Below are positions 15,697 to 23,475 of a DNA stretch of 64,000 bases, piece by piece (the first letter of the stretch is position 1; the number at the start of each line of letters is the position of its first letter). The position numbers were made by a program, and so were the translations under genes. The notes under the pieces are model-generated. The model had not been told where the DNA came from and ran no database searches. It was given only the letters and a program-made list of their open reading frames with translations. The DNA comes from Gaiellasilicea sp963802765. GTDB taxonomy: Bacteria; Actinomycetota; Thermoleophilia; Gaiellales; Gaiellaceae. The stretch is taken from assembly GCA_963802765.1 (NCBI GenBank), contig CAWDJZ010000006.1, positions 124,001 through 188,000 on the forward strand, in the 5' to 3' direction.

Positions 15697-16843
15697 TTGA
15701 GCAGCTCGAGCAGGCAAAAGACGGCGACGTACATCACAACTCTGGCGGCGACACTCGTGGCGGCTGCTTTGGCGTGCGTGCATTCCGCCTCCGCCGACCC
15801 GAGCATCAGCTCGAAGCGGGCCGAGGCCGCGAGCGTCCTGGCGCAGATCCAGGAGATCGACTCGCAGTTGTCGCACGCGATCGAGTCGTACAACCTCGCG
15901 AACGTCAAGCTCGACAAGATCAAGGGCGAGCTTCAGACGAACGCGCGGCACCTGCAGATCGCGAAGAAGAGCCTCAGGAACGGGCAGGCGCACCTGGCCG
16001 AGCGGCTCGTCGCCCTCTACGTCGGCGGGCACGAGGAGGGCGCGCTCGAGGTGGTGCTGGCCGCCGAATCGATCGACGACCTGCTCAATCGCCTCGACGC
16101 AGTCGAGCGTGTCTCCGCACAGGACACACGCGTGCTCAGCGAGGTGAAGAGCTTCCGCAAGCAGGTCGTGGAGCGGGGGGCCCGGCTGAAGCGCGCCAGA
16201 GCTGCGCAGCAGCAGATCGTCGCCCAGAGGGCCGAGCAGCGCCGCTCGATCGAGGGCCAGCTGGCCGAGCGCCAACGGCTCCTGTCCTCGATCAAGGATC
16301 AGATCGCGTCTCTCGAGGCCGCCGAGCGCCTGCGCCAGGCGCAAGCCGCAGCCGCGGCCCGCGCCCGGCTGGCCGCAGCGTCCCTGCAGCGCCAGACGGA
16401 GAGCACCGCGCAGCCCGAGGAAGCGGCGCCCGTCCTCGACGTGGCGACGCCGGTCGAAGACGCGCTCGAGGCATACGCAGCTCCGCCCGCCACCTACGGC
16501 GGCGTCGTCGGGATCGCGATGCAGTACCTCGGCGTGCCGTACGTCTACGGTGGTGCGAGCCCGTCCGGCTTCGACTGCTCCGGCCTGATCATGTACGCCT
16601 ACGCGCAGGTCGGCGTCTCTCTGCCTCATCACGCCGCCTCCCAGTACGGGATGGGCAGCCCGGTCTCGAGAGACCAGCTCGCGGCAGGGCGATCTCGTCT
16701 TCTTCAACGGCCTCGGTCACGCAGGCATCTACATCGGCGGCGGCCAGTTCGTCCACGCGCCGCACACCGGCGACGTGGTCAAGATCTCGAGCCTCTCCGA
16801 CTCCTGGTACGCCGGCACCTACGTCGGCGCTCGACGCCTGTAG
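15697..16843 (+). pseudogene. Secreted NlpC/P60 peptidoglycan endopeptidase (RipA-like), one-base frameshift
   Basis: An exported D,L-endopeptidase with a signal peptide (TTLAATLVAAALACVHSASA), a long coiled coil (about residues 35-240), an Ala-rich linker and a C-terminal NlpC/P60 domain. The catalytic cysteine lies in SGFDCSGLIMYAYA. The following conserved part, QGDLVFFNGLGHAGIYIGGG with the catalytic histidine, is in the +1 frame. One extra G at about 16681 causes the shift, and translation otherwise ends in unrelated sequence at 16893. Corrected, the protein would be about 381 aa and end at TAG 16843. The TTG start has GGAAGG upstream. Confidence 0.85.
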
Positions 16844-16853
16844 CGCAGGTCGC

Positions 16854-16921
16854 GAATCCGCTCGCGCGGATCCGCAACGCGCAAGATCCCTAAAGCGTCA
16901 GCTTCGCGGCCGCGATCGCTT
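16854..16921 (+). repeat. Hairpin element, second family, copy 1 (convergent gap)
   Basis: A stem ATCCGC/GCGGAT (16856-16861, 16866-16871) with loop TCGC is followed by AAGATCCCTAAAGCG and GCTTCGCGGCCGC. The same order recurs at 22.12 and 56.74 kb. It lies between the convergent NlpC/P60 and acyl-CoA synthetase genes, so a role in bidirectional termination is plausible. Confidence 0.6.
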
Positions 16922-18714
16922 CAGACGCCGGCGGCTTGATTGAGCGTCTCGCCGGCGTAGAGCTCGTCGAGCTCCGTGCCGAAGTGCTCCGTGACGACGC
17001 GCCGCTTCAGCTTCAGCGTCGGTGTCAGCTCGTCGTGCTCCATCGTGAAGTCGCGCGGGAGGATGACGAAGCGCTTGATCTGCTCGTAGCGGGAGCGGTC
17101 GGCGTTGACCTCGTCGACCACGCCCTGGATCAGCTCGCGCACCTCCTCGCGGCGGGCGAGCTGGTCGATTTCACCCTCCAGCCCGCGCTCGGCCGCCCAC
17201 TTGGGCAGCTCCTCGGGATCCAGCGTGATCAGCGCCGCGATGTACGGCTGCCGGTCGCCGACCACAAGCGCCTGCGACACGTACTTGGACGTTTTCAGGT
17301 CGTTCTCGAGGTTCTGCGGCGCGACGTTCTTGCCGCCGGCGGTGACGATGATGTCCTTCTTGCGATCGGTGATCGTGATGAAGCCGTCGTCGTCGATCTC
17401 GGCGATGTCGCCCGTCCGCAGCCAGCCGTCCTCGTCGAGTACCTCGGCTGTCGCCTCTGGCTCCTTGAAATAGCCCTGGAAGATGGTCTCGCTGCGCAGG
17501 AGCAGCTCGCCGTCCTCCGCGAGCTTCACCTCCGTGCCGGGCAAGGGGCGGCCGACGGTGCCGAAGCGGTAGGCCTCGTGGGTGTTCGTTGACGCCGCGG
17601 TCGTGCACTCGGTCAGGCCGTAGCCCTCGATCAGGAGGATGTCGATGGCGTGGAAGAACTCCGCGATCTCCGCCGAGAGCGGGGCGCCGCCCGAGATCGC
17701 GAGGCGCAGCCGGCCGCCGAGCCGTTCCTTGACCTTGCCGTAGACGAGCTTGTCCGCGAGCCGGTACTGCGCGGCGAGACCGCGCGGGACCGGCTTTCCG
17801 GCGCGCTTGAGCGCGCTCACGCGCCTGCCGACGCCGAGCGCCCAGTCCACGAGCTTGCGACGCACCCCGGTGGCCTCGTCGAACCTCGCGACGACCGCCG
17901 TGTGGATCTTCTCGTAGACGCGCGGCACGCTCGGGAACACGGTCGGGCGCACCGCGGGCAGCGCCGCCGCCGCCTGCAGCGGGTCGGGCAGGAAAGCGAT
18001 CGCGTAGCCCACATACGCGCCGGAGAGGTGCATCAGGCGGCCGAAGTTGTGCGCGAGCGGGAGGTAGAGGAGCATCGTGTCCTCCGGCCCCGTGAAGCTC
18101 GGGAGGTCGTCGACGACCGCCACCATCGCGTAGTAGTTGCGGTGCGAGATCATGCAGCCCTTGGGCGGCCCGGTCGTGCCCGAGGTGTAGATGTAGGTGA
18201 AGAGATCGTCCTCTTCGATCGCCTCCCGTGCCTCGCGCAGCGCCTCGGGACGCTCCGCCGCGTAGGCGCGGCCGCGCGCCGCGAGGTCGTCGAGGTCGTC
18301 GAACGTGAGCACGTGCTGCAGGCGCGGGATCCCGCCTTGCACCTCGTCGAGCTTCGCGCGCTGAGCCTCGTCCTCGCAGAGGATGCCGATCGACTCCGAG
18401 TGATCGACGATGTAGCAGGCGTCCTTCGCGGAGCTGCTCGCATAGATCGGTGCGGCGATCGCACCGATCGAGCCGAGCGCGAAGTCGAAGAGCGCCCACT
18501 CGACGCGGCTCGTCGCCAGGATCGAGAAGGCGTCGCCCTTGCCGACGCCGAGCGACAGCAGCCCGTTCGCGTACGACTCGACGCGCTCGTTCGCCTCGGC
18601 CCAGGAGAGCTCGTGCCAGTGGTCACCGTGCTGGACGAGGTAGGCCGGGGTCGGTCGGCCGGCCGCGACCGCGTCGCGCCAAAGCCGCTCGATCGTTCGC
18701 TTCTCTTGCGTCAC
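16921..18714 (-). CDS. Long-chain acyl-CoA synthetase (AMP-dependent synthetase/ligase)
   Basis: A 597-aa adenylate-forming enzyme that activates fatty acids to acyl-CoA, of the FadD15 type. The P-loop-like A3 motif is YIYTSGTTGPPKGC, with LIEGYGLTECTTA (A5), WLRTGDIAEIDDDGFI (A7) and DRKKDIIVTAGGKNVAPQN (A8/A10 region). It lacks membrane segments and is probably peripheral. It diverges from ku by 73 bp. With the CoA-transferase and the acyl-CoA dehydrogenases it fits a fatty-acid degradation theme in the region. Confidence 0.92.
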   Translation of the reverse strand: MTQEKRTIERLWRDAVAAGRPTPAYLVQHGDHWHELSWAEANERVESYANGLLSLGVGKGDAFSILATSRVEWALFDFALGSIGAIAAPIYASSSAKDACYIVDHSESIGILCEDEAQRAKLDEVQGGIPRLQHVLTFDDLDDLAARGRAYAAERPEALREAREAIEEDDLFTYIYTSGTTGPPKGCMISHRNYYAMVAVVDDLPSFTGPEDTMLLYLPLAHNFGRLMHLSGAYVGYAIAFLPDPLQAAAALPAVRPTVFPSVPRVYEKIHTAVVARFDEATGVRRKLVDWALGVGRRVSALKRAGKPVPRGLAAQYRLADKLVYGKVKERLGGRLRLAISGGAPLSAEIAEFFHAIDILLIEGYGLTECTTAASTNTHEAYRFGTVGRPLPGTEVKLAEDGELLLRSETIFQGYFKEPEATAEVLDEDGWLRTGDIAEIDDDGFITITDRKKDIIVTAGGKNVAPQNLENDLKTSKYVSQALVVGDRQPYIAALITLDPEELPKWAAERGLEGEIDQLARREEVRELIQGVVDEVNADRSRYEQIKRFVILPRDFTMEHDELTPTLKLKRRVVTEHFGTELDELYAGETLNQAAGV

Positions 18715-18787
18715 GGCTCAGACTTTACGTAGGAGGGATACCTCCGGGAAGGGCGAAACGGTTGGTCCCTCTAGACTGAAGGTACAG

Positions 18788-19651
18788 ATGCGCACGACCT
18801 GGAACGGCTCAATCAGCTTCGGCCTCGTCTCGATACCCGTCGGGCTCGCCCCGGCGACGAAGCCCGCCGCACGCGCCTCGGACGTCTCCTTCCGACTGCT
18901 GCACCGCGAGTGCGGCACGCCGATCAAGCAGAAGCGGTTCTGCCCGGAGCACGAGCGCGACCTCGGGCCCGACGAGATCGTGAAGGGGTGGGAGGTCGCG
19001 AAGGGTCAGTTCGTGCTCGTCGAGGACGAGGAGCTGGAGGCTCTGACCGCGCACGACGACTCGCGTTCGATCGAGATCAACCGCTTCGTCGACGCCTCCG
19101 AGGTCGATCCGATCTACTTCGACCGCACGTACTTCCTCGTTCCCGCCCAGGCGCCCGCGGCGCGGCGACCGTACGTGCTGCTCCTGAACGCGATGCGCGA
19201 GACGAAGATGGCGGCCATGGGTCGTTTCGTCCAGCAGGGGCGCGAGAAGCTCTGCCTGATCCGCCCCAAGGGGGACACGCTCGCGCTCGAGACGCTGTTC
19301 CTCTCCGCCGACGTCTACTCGCAGGCCGAGGTCGAGGAGGCGGTCGAGGAGACGACCGTCAAGGAGCCGGAGCTCGAGCTCGCCCAGCAGGTGATCGCGA
19401 GCCTCGCCGGCGAGTTCGACCCGAAGGAGCTGCAGAGCGACTACCGCCGCGACCTCCGCGCGCTGCTCGAGGCCAAGCTGGCCGGCGAGGAGATCACCGC
19501 GCCGGAGCCCGTCGAAGAGGAGGCGCCGGTGATCGACCTGATGGAGGCGCTCCGCCGCAGCGTCGAGGAGGCGAAGCAGGCGAAGGAGCCGGCCGCAACG
19601 CCCGCGAAGCGCTCGGCGCGGCCGCGCAAGAAGGCGGCCGCGCGCAAGTAG
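18788..19651 (+). CDS. ku: Non-homologous end-joining protein Ku
   Basis: Bacterial Ku (287 aa) binds DNA double-strand ends as a homodimer and recruits LigD. The sequence begins MRTTWNGSISFGLVSIPVGL, the hallmark start, and shows the core VDPIYFDRTYFLVPAQ and later LCLIRPKGDTLALETLF. The lysine/alanine-rich C-terminal tail is typical and probably binds DNA. No ligD is present in the window. A TAGACT hexamer lies 8 bases before the ATG and may be its -10 element. Confidence 0.95.
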   Translation: MRTTWNGSISFGLVSIPVGLAPATKPAARASDVSFRLLHRECGTPIKQKRFCPEHERDLGPDEIVKGWEVAKGQFVLVEDEELEALTAHDDSRSIEINRFVDASEVDPIYFDRTYFLVPAQAPAARRPYVLLLNAMRETKMAAMGRFVQQGREKLCLIRPKGDTLALETLFLSADVYSQAEVEEAVEETTVKEPELELAQQVIASLAGEFDPKELQSDYRRDLRALLEAKLAGEEITAPEPVEEEAPVIDLMEALRRSVEEAKQAKEPAATPAKRSARPRKKAAARK

Positions 19652-19663
19652 GAAAGCCTGCGG

Positions 19664-19834
19664 CTAGTGCGACTTCGGGGTTGCCCCGAGCGCCTGGAGC
19701 TGCGCCGCGAACAGTGTCTTGTCGATCTTCCCCTGGTAGATCGGCACGCCTTCCTCGATGCACACGCGGATCACTTCCTGCCGATCGATGCCCAGCTCCT
19801 TCGAGAGCTCCTCGGGCGTCAGGTGGTTCGCCAT
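19664..19834 (-). CDS. Small HTH-like protein (56 aa)
   Basis: A 56-aa product starting MANHLTPEELSKELGIDRQE, with a pattern (LTPEELSKELGI-RQEVIRVCIEEGVPIYQG) that resembles a short helix-turn-helix of the excisionase/antitoxin kind. GGGAGG lies eight bases upstream of the ATG, which strongly supports expression. It ends 12 bp from ku on the opposite strand. The function is unknown; DNA binding is inferred from the pattern only. Confidence 0.7.
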   Translation of the reverse strand: MANHLTPEELSKELGIDRQEVIRVCIEEGVPIYQGKIDKTLFAAQLQALGATPKSH

Positions 19835-19864
19835 ACGTTCACTACCTCCCTTGTCGCGGCAACG

Positions 19865-19903
19865 AAAAAGCCCGCTCGGCGCGGCGTGGCGCTCGTGCGG
19901 GCT
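19865..19903 (-). terminator. Terminator-like hairpin upstream of the small HTH gene
   Basis: On the minus strand a GCCCGC...GCGGGC stem (with further pairing inside) is followed by TTTTT. It lies only 30 bp upstream of the HTH gene start, so it would either end an upstream transcript or act as an attenuator. A nine-codon reading frame with its own AGGAG site precedes it on the same strand (ATG near 19965). Confidence 0.5.
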
Positions 19904-19991
19904 CAGACATCGCCTGCTCGTGGTCGTTCGCGGGAATCAACGGGCCCGCGTCCCCAAAGTTGCCATGATCTCCTGAGGATACTGTCCGGCC

Positions 19992-20810
19992 ATGATGGTC
20001 GCAACGGCCCTCGAGACCCGCATGCTCGGGACGGTTCGCTATCACGTCGGCGGTGAAGGCGAGCCGCTCCTGCTCCTCCACGGGCTCGCCGGCTCGACCG
20101 GCAACTGGGTCGAAGTGCTGCCCGCGCTGCTCGACCGCTATCGGGTGTTTTCCGTCGACTTCCCTGGGCACGGCGGCTCAGGACCACTGCCGAAGGGCGC
20201 CACGACTGCGGACTTCGCCGGCGTGGCCGCTGCCGTCCTCGATGCCGAGGGAGTCACGCCGGCGCTCGTGGCCGGGCACTCCTTCGGGGGTCTCGTCGGC
20301 CTGCGGCTCGCACAGAGCAGGCCGGAGCTCGTACGCGGGCTCCTGCTCGTCTCGCCCGCCGGGATCAAGTCCGCGACGCGGGCGGCGCAGGTGCTCGTGC
20401 TCGCTTCGGCGACGGTCCGGCCGGGCCGTCTCGTGGCGCCCTTCCGGCACCGGTTCGCCGCGCGGACGTGGTACCGCCGCGTGCTCTTCCGACCGTGGTT
20501 CGTCTCCGACCCGGTCGCCCTGACCCCTCGGGCCACGCACGGCCTGCTCGCGGCGCAGCCGCATCACGTCGACACGAAGACGGCGGGGCGAGCCATGGTG
20601 GCCGACGACCCGCGCGAGGACCTGCCGCCGCTCGCGTGCCCCGCGCTCGTCCTCTGGGGCGCCCGCGACGCCCAGCTGCCGCTCGAGGACGCGTTCGAGT
20701 ACGCGCGGCGGCTGCGGGCGAAGCTGCGGCTCGTTGCCGACTGCGGGCACCTCGTGATCGTCGAGCGGCCGCACGCCGTCCTCGACGCGCTGGGGGAGCT
20801 CGCCGCGTGA
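19992..20810 (+). CDS. Alpha/beta-hydrolase
   Basis: A 272-aa alpha/beta-hydrolase with the oxyanion region LLLLHGLAGSTGNW, the nucleophile elbow VAGHSFGGLVG (Ser near residue 92), an acid in LVLWGARDAQLPL and the catalytic histidine in ADCGHLVIVERP. The substrate is unknown; esterase, lactonase and C-C hydrolase are all possible. An ATG pair starts the gene. The 3' end overlaps the start of the GNAT gene by 4 bp (GTGA), so the two are co-translated. Confidence 0.85.
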   Translation: MMVATALETRMLGTVRYHVGGEGEPLLLLHGLAGSTGNWVEVLPALLDRYRVFSVDFPGHGGSGPLPKGATTADFAGVAAAVLDAEGVTPALVAGHSFGGLVGLRLAQSRPELVRGLLLVSPAGIKSATRAAQVLVLASATVRPGRLVAPFRHRFAARTWYRRVLFRPWFVSDPVALTPRATHGLLAAQPHHVDTKTAGRAMVADDPREDLPPLACPALVLWGARDAQLPLEDAFEYARRLRAKLRLVADCGHLVIVERPHAVLDALGELAA

Positions 20811-21259
20811 TCGCCTTGCGCCCACTGCGCGACGAGGAGTACCCAGCGTGGGACGCGGCGCACCGCGCCGAGTACGAACGCGGGCTCGTCGAGCACGCAG
20901 GCCTTTCGCGGGAGGAGGCCGCCGCGAAAGTCGCCCGGGACGTGCCGCTCGTGCTCCCCGATGGGCTTGCGACCACGGACACGTGGATCTGGGCGGTCGA
21001 GGTCGACGGGCGCACGGTCGGCAGCGTCTTCCTCGGCGTCCGGGACGGCGGCGCGTGGCTCTACGACATCACGATCGCCGAGGGCGAGCGCGGGCGCGGC
21101 TACGGACGCGCCGCCATGACGGCGCTCGAGGACGAGGTGCGCCGACTCGGCTACGACAAGGTCGGCCTGAACGTCTGGGGCGGAAACGAGGTCGCGCGCG
21201 GGCTCTACCGCTCGCTCGGCTGGGCCGAGGAGTCCGTGCACATGCGCAAGAGGCTCTAG
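20807..21259 (+). CDS. GNAT family N-acetyltransferase
   Basis: A 150-aa acetyltransferase. The acetyl-CoA-binding motif A appears as ITIAEGERGRGYGRAAMTALE and motif B as NVWGGNEVARGLYRSLGW, both typical of GNAT enzymes. The GTG start at 20807 overlaps the stop of the hydrolase. The substrate is unknown. Its stop overlaps that of the convergent Nif3 gene (CTAG). Confidence 0.88.
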   Translation: MIALRPLRDEEYPAWDAAHRAEYERGLVEHAGLSREEAAAKVARDVPLVLPDGLATTDTWIWAVEVDGRTVGSVFLGVRDGGAWLYDITIAEGERGRGYGRAAMTALEDEVRRLGYDKVGLNVWGGNEVARGLYRSLGWAEESVHMRKRL

Positions 21260-22002
21260 ATCGGGTTCTCGACCGGGAGGAACTCCCACTCGAGCTCGAA
21301 CTGCTCCGCGAGGCGCTGCGAGAGCGCCTGCACGCCCAGGCGCTCGGTCGCGTCGTGACCTGCGGCCACGAAGTGGATCCCGAGCTCCCGGGCGGTCTGG
21401 AGGCTCGGCTCCTGCGGCTCGCCGGTGAGGAAGAGGTCGTAGCCCTCGTGCGCGGCGCGAATCAGCTCGCCGCCGGCGCCGCCCGAGCAGATCGCGACGC
21501 GCTGGATCCTTTCCGGGCCGTGAGCGAAGACGAGTGGATCGCGGCCGTCGACCGCCTCGCGGATGCGGGCGCTCAGCTCGTCGATTCCGGTCGGCTCTTG
21601 CAGCGTCCCGCCCTGGCCGACCTCGGCGAACGGCCGCTCGATCTCGACGCCGAGCTCGGTTGCGAGCAGCGCGTTGTTGCCGAGCTCGGGATGTGCGTCG
21701 AGCGCGAGGTGGTACGCGGCCAGGTTGAGATCCGCCGCGAAGAGCGCCTCGAGCCGGCCCCGCTGGCGCCGGTCGATCCAGACCGGCTCGTTGCGCCAGA
21801 ACATGCCGTGGTGGACGATCACGAGCTGTGCGCCGGCGGCCGCCGCACGCTCGAAGAGCTCGCGCGAGGAGGAGACGCCGCAGGCGATCTTCTCCACCTC
21901 CTCGGCGCCCAGCACCTGCAGCCCGGGCGTGCCGTACTCCGGAAAGCGGTCGACCTCGAGTAGCTCGTTCGCGTGCCGGATGATCTCGTCGCGGTGGGCC
22001 AA
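21256..22002 (-). CDS. Nif3-like dinuclear metal-centre protein (DUF34)
   Basis: A 248-aa member of the NIF3/YbgI family. The metal ligands are visible as VIVHHGMFW (paired histidines) and in the C-terminal HFVAAGHDATERLG segment; members form hexamers with two metal ions per subunit. The cellular role is unsettled, with a cyclohydrolase-like activity proposed. The TTG at 22002 is chosen because the family N-terminus (RDEIIRHANELLEVDRFPEY) begins just after it; further upstream the frame runs through the tRNA gene. Confidence 0.85.
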   Translation of the reverse strand: MAHRDEIIRHANELLEVDRFPEYGTPGLQVLGAEEVEKIACGVSSSRELFERAAAAGAQLVIVHHGMFWRNEPVWIDRRQRGRLEALFAADLNLAAYHLALDAHPELGNNALLATELGVEIERPFAEVGQGGTLQEPTGIDELSARIREAVDGRDPLVFAHGPERIQRVAICSGGAGGELIRAAHEGYDLFLTGEPQEPSLQTARELGIHFVAAGHDATERLGVQALSQRLAEQFELEWEFLPVENPI

Positions 22003-22031
22003 GGGCCGATTATCGCTACCCTTCGACCGCT

Positions 22032-22105
22032 CGGGGTGTGGCGCAGCCTGGTAGCGCGCTCCGTTCGGGTCGGAGAGGTCCCCAGTTCGAATCTGGGCAC
22101 CCCGA
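22032..22105 (+). tRNA. tRNA-Pro (anticodon CGG)
   Basis: A 74-nt cloverleaf. The acceptor stem CGGGGTG pairs with CACCCCG, the anticodon stem is CTCCG/CGGAG with loop TTCGGGT, giving anticodon CGG for CCG codons, and the T arm contains GTTCGAATC. The discriminator is A; CCA is not encoded. It lies 29 bp from the divergent Nif3 start. Closely related Pro tRNAs share the CGGGGTGTGGCGCAGCCTGG start. Confidence 0.95.
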
Positions 22106-22114
22106 TTATTCTGT

Positions 22115-22243
22115 CGCATGCCTTGGCATCCGCAGGAGCGGATGCCAAGGCGCGCAGATCCCTGAAGGCGTGCGCTGTCGCGCCCGCACCGCACCAGCTC
22201 CGAAGATCGCTGAAGGCGGCCGTTGTCGCGGCCGCGGGTTCGG
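22115..22243 (+). repeat. Hairpin element, second family, copy 2 (with a partial tandem copy)
   Basis: A perfect 13-bp stem CCTTGGCATCCGC/GCGGATGCCAAGG (22121-22133, 22138-22150, loop AGGA) is followed by AGATCCCTGAAGGCG. A second diverged block, GAAGATCGCTGAAGGCG plus a GCGGCCG/CGGCCGC hairpin, follows at about 22202-22234. It sits between tRNA-Pro and the convergent DoxX gene. The hairpin could terminate the tRNA transcript. Confidence 0.65.
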
Positions 22244-22263
22244 TCGCCGGCCTCGACGGGTGC

Positions 22264-22770
22264 CTAGCCCGGGATCTCGTCTAAATCGGCGCTTGCGCGG
22301 CCGATGGTCGTCGTGATCAGCGAGACGATGATCGCGGCGGCGAGGGCGAGCGAGGCCCAGAGAGTTCCGGTGATCTCGTCGGCCCAACCGATGGCATCGT
22401 CGAGCGAGATCTCGCCAGGCCCGGTCGCGGCGAGCGCGATCGCCACGGCGGCGAGCGTCACCTCGAACTCATAGCCGCCGAGGAAACCCTTCGGGAAGAC
22501 GACCACGACGATGGCGTTCAGCATCACGGTCGTGAGCAGGAACGCCGCGAGCGGCGTCAGGAAGCCGGTCGCGAGCATGAGGCCTCCGAGGAACTCCGAC
22601 AGGCCCACGACGATCGCCATCCGCTCGGGCCAGCGGTAGCCGATCGAGCCGAAGAACGCCCCCGTCCCGCTCGGTCCTCCGCCACCGAACCAGCCGAACA
22701 GCTTTTGGGCCCCGTGGGCCGCGAACAGCAGGCCGACGACGAGCCGTAGGAGCAACAGGCCCCACTCCAC
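22264..22770 (-). CDS. DoxX family membrane protein
   Basis: A 168-aa protein with about four transmembrane helices. The DoxX hallmark LLRLVVGLLFAAHGAQKLFG is at the N-terminus, and FGSIGYRWPERMAIVVGLSEFLGGLMLATG follows. DoxX proteins are small membrane subunits linked to redox or quinone functions, with variable roles. The GTG at 22770 gives the standard start; it diverges from the HAD gene by 33 bp. Confidence 0.85.
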   Translation of the reverse strand: MEWGLLLLRLVVGLLFAAHGAQKLFGWFGGGGPSGTGAFFGSIGYRWPERMAIVVGLSEFLGGLMLATGFLTPLAAFLLTTVMLNAIVVVVFPKGFLGGYEFEVTLAAVAIALAATGPGEISLDDAIGWADEITGTLWASLALAAAIIVSLITTTIGRASADLDEIPG

Positions 22771-22803
22771 GGCCGGAGTATGCCGCAGACGTATCCTCGA
22801 AGC

Positions 22804-23475
22804 GTGATTCGGGCTGTCCTCTTCGACGTCGACTTCACGCTCGCGCGGCCCGGTCCCGAGCTCGGCCCTGAGGGCTACCGCCGGATCGGCGAGCGGCACG
22901 GGCTGACCCTCGACCCGGCGCGCTACGAGGAGTCTCGCCTCGCCGCCCTCGCCTCGCTCCAGCGCCACCCCGAGCTCGAGCACGACGACGAGATCTGGAT
23001 CGCGTTCACCGAGGAGATCGTGCGCGGGATGGGCGGCGACGCCGAGGGCGCGCCCGCATGTGCCGCCGAGCTCGTGCGCGCGTGGGAACAACACGAGCGG
23101 TTCACGCTGTACGAGGACGCGCTGCCGGCGCTCGCGGTGCTCCGCGAGCACGAGATCAAGATCGGCCTCGTCTCGAACGGGAGCCGCGACCTGGACGAGT
23201 TCGTCGCCCACCACGGGCTCGACGTCGACTGCGCTGTCAGCTCACGCGCCTTCGGGCGCACCAAGCCACACCCGGAGATCTTCCGGCACGCGCTGGCCCT
23301 GCTCGAGGTCGACCCGCCGGATGCGGCCATGGTCGGCGACTCCTACGAGGACGACATCGAGGGCGCCCGGGCGCTCGGGATGACGGCGTTTCTGCTCGAC
23401 CGAGACGGGCGTCACGTCGGCAGGCCCGAGCGGCTGCCCGACCTTTTCGCGCTGCCGGCGGCGCTGGCCCTCTAG
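22804..23475 (+). CDS. HAD-superfamily hydrolase
   Basis: A 223-aa HAD phosphatase with motif I FDVDFTLARPG, motif II IGLVSNGSR, motif III RTKPHPEIF and motif IV MVGDSYEDDIEGARALGM. The helical cap lies between motifs I and II. The GTG at 22804 gives the canonical beta-strand start VIRAVLFDVD; an ATG eight codons upstream is possible. The substrate is unknown. Its stop converges on the lysyl-oxidase-like gene. Confidence 0.85.
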   Translation: MIRAVLFDVDFTLARPGPELGPEGYRRIGERHGLTLDPARYEESRLAALASLQRHPELEHDDEIWIAFTEEIVRGMGGDAEGAPACAAELVRAWEQHERFTLYEDALPALAVLREHEIKIGLVSNGSRDLDEFVAHHGLDVDCAVSSRAFGRTKPHPEIFRHALALLEVDPPDAAMVGDSYEDDIEGARALGMTAFLLDRDGRHVGRPERLPDLFALPAALAL

